Shown here one piece after another: positions 4,838 to 9,468 of a DNA stretch of 9,468 nucleotides. The first letter of the stretch is position 1. The number at the start of each line of letters is the position of its first letter. The stretch is from the NCBI GenBank assembly GCA_013153335.1, contig JAADEP010000065.1:1-9468 (forward strand). Reading direction: 5' to 3'. The stretch is from Chloroflexota bacterium. GTDB lineage: Bacteria > Chloroflexota > Anaerolineae > Anaerolineales > DRMV01. A program made the position numbers and the translations under genes. Under the pieces are notes generated by a model. That model searched no databases. It was not told the DNA's origin and saw nothing but the letters and a program-made list of their open reading frames with translations.

Positions 4838-6220
4838 TCACGCCAAGAGTTCACGCGCCAAACGATTGTGCCGTTCGACCAAGGCGGGTACGTCCAGCGT
4901 GACCAAATGCCCTTCCCGCACAATCACGCGCCCGCCGACCACGGTGTAATCGGCCCGCACGGGCGACGCGAGCACCAGCGCCGCAACCGGATCGTGTAAC
5001 GCACCCGCGTAGTCCAAACGCTCCAGACGCACCGCGAAAAAGTCGCCGGCTTTGCCAACCTCAAGCGAACCCAGGTCCGGGCGGCCCAAGACGGCCGCGC
5101 CGCCCCGGGTCGCAAGCTCGAGGGCTTGCCGCGCACTCAACAAAGGCGGAGCATCAGAGCCGCTGCGAGAAAAGCCCAATAAGCCCGAGCGCACCCGAGC
5201 GAGCAGCATGGCCTGCCGCACTTCTGCAAGCATATGCGAGCTATCGTTGCTCGCGGACCCGTCCACCCCAAGACCAACTTTCACCCCTGCGGTCAGCATC
5301 TCATACAGAGGCATGATGCCCGAACCGAGGCGCATGTTCGAAGAAGGACAATGCGCGACGCCTGTTCCGGTTCGGGCATACAAGGCAATCTCGTCAGCAT
5401 TCACATAAATCGAATGAGCAAACCAAACATCCGGACCGATCCACTCCAAGCTCTCCATGTACTCCACCGGCCGCATGCCGAACTTCTCTAAACAGAACAC
5501 CTCTTCGTCCTCGGTCTCCGCCAAGTGCGTGTGCAACCGGACGCCATACGCCCGAGCCAGCCGAGCAGACTCGCGCATTAAGTCGCCCGTGACGCTAAAG
5601 GGCGAACACGGCGCGAGCACGATCTGCAGCATGGACCCAGGGTTGGGGTCATGATATTGCTCGATCAGACGCTGGGAGTCTTTGAGGATGAAGGCTTCGT
5701 CTTCAACCACGCTGTCGGGTGGCAGGCCGCCTTTGCTTTCGCCTAAACTCATCGAGCCCCGGGACGCGTGCAACCGCAAACCGACTTCGGCTGCGGCTTC
5801 GATTTCGTCGTCCAAACGGCTGCCATTGGGAAAGAGGTACAAGTGATCGAACGCCGTGGTTGTGCCCGATAGCGCGAGTTCGGCCAAAGCTACTTGCGTG
5901 GATACCCGGATGTGCTCCGGTCGCATACGAGCCCAAATGGGATAAAGGGTCTTGAGCCATTGGAAGAGATTCGCATCTTGCGCCCCGGGGACAGCTCGGG
6001 TCAAGGTTTGATAGAAATGATGGTGGGTGTTGATCAACCCGGGCAACACCACGTGCCCACGCAAATCGAGGACCTCGTCTGCGGTTTCGGGCAATTCCGC
6101 GGTTGGCCCAACGGCTTCGATGAAACCATCCCGAATGAAAAGCCCGCCATCCGGAATTTCCCGGCGAGCGTCGTCCATCGTCACCAGCACATCCGCGTGA
6201 CGAACCAGCAATGTAGGCAT
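4838..6220 (-). CDS. 8-oxoguanine deaminase-type amidohydrolase
   Basis: A 460-residue metal-dependent hydrolase of the amidohydrolase superfamily (ATZ/TRZ-like). It is predicted to deaminate 8-oxoguanine to urate, clearing an oxidised base from the purine pool. The metal site is complete: HxH at H66/H68 in NTHHHFYQT, H232 in THLAE, H269 in FAHSIY, and D320 in GVDGSASND. The family-typical stretches HHFYQTLTRAVP, HASRGSMSLGESKGG (151-165), VLAPCSPFSV (201-210) and VAHCPSSNMRLGSG (288-301) match my recollection of Pseudomonas Pa0142-type 8-oxoguanine deaminases better than guanine or chlorohydrolase relatives. Length is normal. The start ATG has GGAGG 7 nt upstream. It is the last gene of the minus-strand cluster, 33 nt after its neighbour. 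Substrate is inferred; related triazine, isocytosine or guanine deaminases are alternatives. Confidence 0.88.
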   Translation of the reverse strand: MPTLLVRHADVLVTMDDARREIPDGGLFIRDGFIEAVGPTAELPETADEVLDLRGHVVLPGLINTHHHFYQTLTRAVPGAQDANLFQWLKTLYPIWARMRPEHIRVSTQVALAELALSGTTTAFDHLYLFPNGSRLDDEIEAAAEVGLRLHASRGSMSLGESKGGLPPDSVVEDEAFILKDSQRLIEQYHDPNPGSMLQIVLAPCSPFSVTGDLMRESARLARAYGVRLHTHLAETEDEEVFCLEKFGMRPVEYMESLEWIGPDVWFAHSIYVNADEIALYARTGTGVAHCPSSNMRLGSGIMPLYEMLTAGVKVGLGVDGSASNDSSHMLAEVRQAMLLARVRSGLLGFSRSGSDAPPLLSARQALELATRGGAAVLGRPDLGSLEVGKAGDFFAVRLERLDYAGALHDPVAALVLASPVRADYTVVGGRVIVREGHLVTLDVPALVERHNRLARELLA

Positions 6221-6253
6221 GAACCTTCCTCCATGGGTGAGTTGTACGTGGGG

Positions 6254-8095
6254 TTAGAGGCCGCCGTCTTCGCCAAACCCTTCATCGTCGTCATGACGCG
6301 GAGGTCGGCGAGGGAGCCACAGGTCCTCGTCGCCGCCTTCGGAAGGATACCCAAACTCCCAATCCTCCTCACCGAGCCGGGGCTCGGGGGAGCTTGGGCG
6401 CCGCGGACGAGGGGCTTTCGCAGGTCGAGACGGCCGTTCTTCCGCGGCCGCGACTTCGCCCCGCAATTTGTGGTAGGCAGCGAGCCACTCAACAAAACGC
6501 TCGCGATCTTGCAGCCAACGAGCTTCTTCTTCCCGGCGGCGACGTTCCTCCATGCGCGTGAACAGATCCTGTTGCACCTGATCAGGCTGCCAAACCCGTT
6601 CAAAAATCAAGGGTTCTTCGCCGCCCATCTGAATGCGCACGTCCCCGTAATTGAAAATGCGCGCCCAGAACGAAGGCCGTTCAAAATCCGCGCCGACGAC
6701 CTTCTCCAACGGCGCGACCTTACGTTCCGCTTCACCAAAGGGGACTTGTTTGAGGTCCACAATTTGGGTTGGTGTTAGCTGATAGAGGTCATTCGCCCAG
6801 TCCCAGATTTGATACATTGTATAAAGCAGGCTGAACAACGTCACGAGCACGAGGAACGAGAGCAAAAAGCCCTCGGTCGGCCAAGGCCAGCCGAATTGCA
6901 GCCATAACAAGGCATAGAACCATATGAGGAACAAGGGGATGAGCGCAGGCGCCGCGCGACGGAGCAGAAAGATGGGATGCTTACGGTAGGTGATGATGTC
7001 ACCGGTCACAATGCGCGGTTGCAGATACGATCGAATAAAAGCCCATACATAGCCCCACCAACTTGTCGGTCGCACAGCTTGCAGCGACGAAATGGCCGGC
7101 GCTTCGGGCGCCAGTTCTTCTTCGTCGGTTTGGGTGGGAAGGCCGAGCACTTCGCGCAGGTGCTCTTGCATCGCGCGTTGCTCGGCTTTGGACCATGTCT
7201 CCCGTTCCCGATCCATCAGCTCTTCAATCACCCCACTGATCGCGTGGGGCTCGGGCGCCTGAACCAAGCGCAGAATGGGCTCTGCCCAAGTGCGGACGAG
7301 CACGTCGCCATATCCGAGCAGACGCCCTAAAAATTCAGTCTCAACCCCCACCGCGTTGATCATCGTGACCGGCACTTCGAAACGGCTGTCGTGAATGGGA
7401 AAGATGCGATCCACCCGCGCGACCCGGAGCGGTGTAACGACATAATAGTCATTGAGCCACTCAATAACGCCCCAGGCCGTGAGGAAGAGCCCCAGGAGCA
7501 ACGTCACAGGTATCAAGAAGAGGAATAATCGGGAGGGCCAATACCATGTGTGGATCGCCCACCATACGATGCTGAGGAACAACGCTGCCAGGAGCCAACC
7601 CCCGCGCCATGCCGCGACAATCCAGTGTCGTCGTGCATATACGATGGCCCATTCGGTATTTTGCAACCAGTCGGGCCGTTGCACGCGAGCTTTGCGTTGT
7701 GCTTCCGCGATGAAATAAAACCGTCGCCGGACCTCCTCCGGCACTTTCGCCAGCCACGCGACCAAATCAGCCCGCTTGATGCTGTAGTATTCCACTGGTC
7801 GCAGCGCGCGCACCGTCATGGGGGAGCGATAGCCTTTGAGCGCGGCTTCCAATCCCGCGTGGTCCTGCGCCTGCAGAATGCCCAGAGGCAAAACCTGATC
7901 CGCGCTCAATCGAACGTACGCCTCAGCCCGACCTTTGCGCAGAATCACGAAGGGCGAGCCCGGGTCAGCCTGAACAATAAGCTCCTCCCCGGGCTCGGCC
8001 TCGCGCAACGTCGCCCGATCGAGGAAATCCTGCAGCAACGATGCAGGAACATCGCGGAACAAGTGGATCCGTCGCAGCCAGCCAATGTCGCTCAT
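6254..8095 (-). CDS. cNMP-binding-like domain fused to two membrane/PH-like modules
   Basis: A 613-residue membrane protein with a clear modular plan. Residues about 10-125 look like a cyclic-nucleotide-binding (Crp/cNMP) beta-roll (PGEELIVQADPGSPFVILRKG), but the phosphate cassette is atypical (AGLEAALKGYRSPMTV, 80-95), so ligand binding is doubtful. Hydrophobic pairs at about 158-180/188-212 and 380-399/409-428 are each followed by a similar segment (DYYVVTPLRVARVDR, 216-230; DLYQLTPTQIVDLKQ, 436-450) and a YGDV motif (262-265; 483-486). The membrane pair plus bacterial-PH (bPH2/DUF304-like) unit is therefore duplicated. Residues about 510-545 are charged and helical, and the tail from 550 is Pro/Arg/Asp/Glu-rich and disordered. 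GAGGAG 5 nt before the ATG supports the start. Function is unknown; a membrane-associated sensor or scaffold fits. Confidence 0.85.
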   Translation of the reverse strand: MSDIGWLRRIHLFRDVPASLLQDFLDRATLREAEPGEELIVQADPGSPFVILRKGRAEAYVRLSADQVLPLGILQAQDHAGLEAALKGYRSPMTVRALRPVEYYSIKRADLVAWLAKVPEEVRRRFYFIAEAQRKARVQRPDWLQNTEWAIVYARRHWIVAAWRGGWLLAALFLSIVWWAIHTWYWPSRLFLFLIPVTLLLGLFLTAWGVIEWLNDYYVVTPLRVARVDRIFPIHDSRFEVPVTMINAVGVETEFLGRLLGYGDVLVRTWAEPILRLVQAPEPHAISGVIEELMDRERETWSKAEQRAMQEHLREVLGLPTQTDEEELAPEAPAISSLQAVRPTSWWGYVWAFIRSYLQPRIVTGDIITYRKHPIFLLRRAAPALIPLFLIWFYALLWLQFGWPWPTEGFLLSFLVLVTLFSLLYTMYQIWDWANDLYQLTPTQIVDLKQVPFGEAERKVAPLEKVVGADFERPSFWARIFNYGDVRIQMGGEEPLIFERVWQPDQVQQDLFTRMEERRRREEEARWLQDRERFVEWLAAYHKLRGEVAAAEERPSRPAKAPRPRRPSSPEPRLGEEDWEFGYPSEGGDEDLWLPRRPPRHDDDEGFGEDGGL

Positions 8096-8128
8096 ACCTT
8101 CTCCTCAACCTCGGGATATGCCCGAAGG

Positions 8129-9181
8129 TTACCTGGAATCGTTATCTGGCGCAGGCGTCCACGCATCATCCGAAGGCGGAACCGTGGGCGGGAAACCGTA
8201 GGAAGGCGGCGTCGGCTCCCCGGGCGGGCTCGGTGGCACCGTTGGCGGTAACGAACCCGGGGGCGTCATGCCCGTCGGTCCCGCGCCGGGCACCGGGCCC
8301 GACGTTGGGGGCGTGTACGAAGACACATCCGGGCCGGGCAGCCCCAGCACTCGGTCGCGGACCACGAGGTACATGGTCGACGAACTCGTGCCAAGGAAAA
8401 CCATGAACGCCAACGAGAGCGGGATCAAAAGGCAGAGCCATCCGATAAAAATGCCCAACGCGGCAATGGCAGCGGCATCCTCGTTTTGCTCAATCAAAGA
8501 CCCGAAGGCCATGAGAAGCGGGAAGAACAAGCAGGAAAAGAAGATGCCCACCAAGATGAAAAAACCTGTTTGGGCGATCCAAATTCCCAAAAGGGAAGAG
8601 AAACCCTTCGTAAGCACGCGCCCAATGCGAGAAAACGTTTCGCCCAAAGGCGCTGGATACTCAACTGCCAAACCAGTTTGAATCACAGAAAGGACCAAAC
8701 CGAGCAACCACCCTACCGGTAGGCCAATACAGAAGAAAAAGAGAAGAAGCACAGACAGCGTACCGCTCGCGGACGAGGCCTGGGGGTCTAATGCAAGGTT
8801 GAAAAGGCCGACCGCAATCGACAGGCCGAAGATAAGCGAAATGGCGATAAGCACAAGATTTAAGGCAAACTGATAGACAGCTACGCGCAACCAAGGATAC
8901 AACAGGTCTCGCTGCGTTTCGAGAAAAGAAACTCGCCGGTCAGGGCGGCGCAACGCGATACTCACCCCGCGCGCCATACTCGCGATAAACCATGCCCCAA
9001 TGGCCGGGGAGGCAAAGAAATTGAACAGTTGAAAGAGAAAATTGGCCCGCGGGATAAGGGAGGATAACAGTGAAGTCCCGGCGGAAATCAAGAAAATAAG
9101 GAGTATCGCTAGAAAACCGATCAGCCAAAACGCGCCAATGCGCATCATACGCCAAGTTTCTCGCCACCACTGACCAATCAT
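8129..9181 (-). CDS. Multi-pass membrane protein with proline-rich C-terminal tail
   Basis: A 350-residue integral membrane protein without a recognised catalytic motif. Hydrophobic segments lie at about 17-38, 50-70, 102-127, 142-167, 196-225 and 237-265, suggesting six helices. Two loops carry recurring ETWRMMR/ETFSRIGRVL-like amphipathic stretches (8-14 and 181-190) before hydrophobic segments, as in DUF4013-type or similar helical-bundle families, though I cannot assign one. Residues 282-350 are a low-complexity Pro/Gly/Thr/Ser tail with the motif PPTVPP twice (312-317, 331-336), likely disordered. The start is secure: AAGGAGGT lies 4 nt before the ATG, the best SD in the window. The gene lies 54 nt after nnrD and 33 nt before the cNMP/PH gene on the same strand, suggesting an operon and possibly a shared envelope role. 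Confidence 0.8.
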   Translation of the reverse strand: MIGQWWRETWRMMRIGAFWLIGFLAILLIFLISAGTSLLSSLIPRANFLFQLFNFFASPAIGAWFIASMARGVSIALRRPDRRVSFLETQRDLLYPWLRVAVYQFALNLVLIAISLIFGLSIAVGLFNLALDPQASSASGTLSVLLLFFFCIGLPVGWLLGLVLSVIQTGLAVEYPAPLGETFSRIGRVLTKGFSSLLGIWIAQTGFFILVGIFFSCLFFPLLMAFGSLIEQNEDAAAIAALGIFIGWLCLLIPLSLAFMVFLGTSSSTMYLVVRDRVLGLPGPDVSSYTPPTSGPVPGAGPTGMTPPGSLPPTVPPSPPGEPTPPSYGFPPTVPPSDDAWTPAPDNDSR

Positions 9182-9235
9182 GGCTACCTCCTTAAAAACT
9201 GACTCCGCAAGCGAACCAACTTCGATTCCGTTTTT

Positions 9236-9468
9236 TTACATCAAATCCAGAAAAGCCAAGACGTCTGGGACGGCTCGCAGCACATCGCCCGCGAGGACGG
9301 CGGCAGTATGGCCGAATTCTTCCGCAGCCATGAGGCCCGCGTGCGCGTGGATCCACACGCTTGCGAGCGCGGCCTCGTATCCGGGCACGCCTTGGGCGCG
9401 CAGGCCCACGATGAGCCCCGCGAGCACGTCGCCCGTGCCTGCGCGCGCCAACGCAGGCGTGGCGACGG
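9236..9468 (-). CDS. nnrD: ADP-dependent NAD(P)H-hydrate dehydratase, C-terminal part
   Basis: The frame is open to the right edge, so only the last 77 codons are present and the N-terminus is outside the window. The visible part begins VATPALARAGTGDVLAGLIVGL. ARAGTGDVLAG is the conserved ribokinase-like catalytic motif of NnrD/CARKD, with GTGD containing the proposed catalytic Asp. It is followed by an A-x-x-S-VWIHAHAG helix and ends with LAGDVLRAVPDVLAFL, the usual family C-terminus. The enzyme dehydrates the S-form of damaged NAD(P)HX back to NAD(P)H using ADP. Whether an epimerase domain (bifunctional Nnr) precedes it cannot be seen. No terminator follows the TAA at 9238-9236, so transcription probably continues into the membrane-protein gene. 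The TTG at 9451 is internal, not a start. Confidence 0.9.
   Translation of the reverse strand, partial: VATPALARAGTGDVLAGLIVGLRAQGVPGYEAALASVWIHAHAGLMAAEEFGHTAAVLAGDVLRAVPDVLAFLDLM

Noticed and set aside
5894..6778. 294-residue plus-strand open frame
   Set aside because: Antisense across the start of the deaminase gene and the end of the cNMP/PH gene, both well supported. No domain or ribosome binding site is seen.
8129..9181. Transporter or lipoprotein annotation for the membrane protein
   Set aside because: No lipobox, ATP-binding motif or known transporter signature is visible. Only membrane helices and a low-complexity tail can be supported.
9451..9468. TTG at 9451 as the start of a 71-residue gene
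   Set aside because: The family alignment continues upstream of it (VATPA before LARAGTGD) to the window edge, so it is an internal leucine of a longer NnrD.

Overview
The window looks like part of a chromosome from a GC-rich bacterium, most probably a member of the Chloroflexota (Anaerolineae-like). This is an inference from the style of the Rho, DUF4230, AAA ATPase and cNMP/PH-type membrane proteins; there is no rRNA or other direct marker. Signals are ordinary bacterial ones: purine-rich Shine-Dalgarno sequences before every complete gene, sigma70-type promoter boxes, and hairpin terminators.

Left part (1-2572, all minus strand). A 125-residue protein of unknown function (2195-2572) has its own promoter and a structured 3' region ending in a likely intrinsic terminator (1975-2025). 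Next comes transcription termination factor Rho (515-1801), followed closely by a membrane-anchored DUF4230 protein that runs off the left edge (461-1). Rho and DUF4230 are probably co-transcribed. The apparent longer GTG start of rho is better read as its ribosome binding site.

Middle (2573-3386). This non-coding stretch holds the most unusual structure in the window: two tandem, diverged copies (2658-2909 and 2918-3160) of a roughly 245-bp element. Each copy is bounded by 24-bp terminal inverted repeats and has a strongly conserved core. They look like MITE-type non-autonomous elements. The right copy ends 15 bp before the -35 box of a tRNA-Ser(GGA) gene (3220-3309), which has a clear promoter and a terminator.

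Right of centre (3387-4667, plus strand). A winged-helix/AAA+ ATPase starts directly after the tRNA terminator. It converges on the minus-strand cluster across a 170-bp spacer containing a perfect 16-bp-stem hairpin, a second hairpin and a 12-bp palindrome.

Right part (9468-4838, minus strand). Four tightly spaced genes form a probable operon, read right to left. They are the C-terminal part of NAD(P)H-hydrate dehydratase (nnrD), a multi-pass membrane protein with a proline-rich tail, a 613-residue protein with a cNMP-binding-like domain and two membrane/PH-like modules, and an 8-oxoguanine deaminase-type amidohydrolase. The first and last are both metabolite-damage enzymes (NADHX repair, removal of oxidised guanine). 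The two middle genes are envelope proteins of unknown role. No transposase, CRISPR array, phage gene or defence gene is visible.
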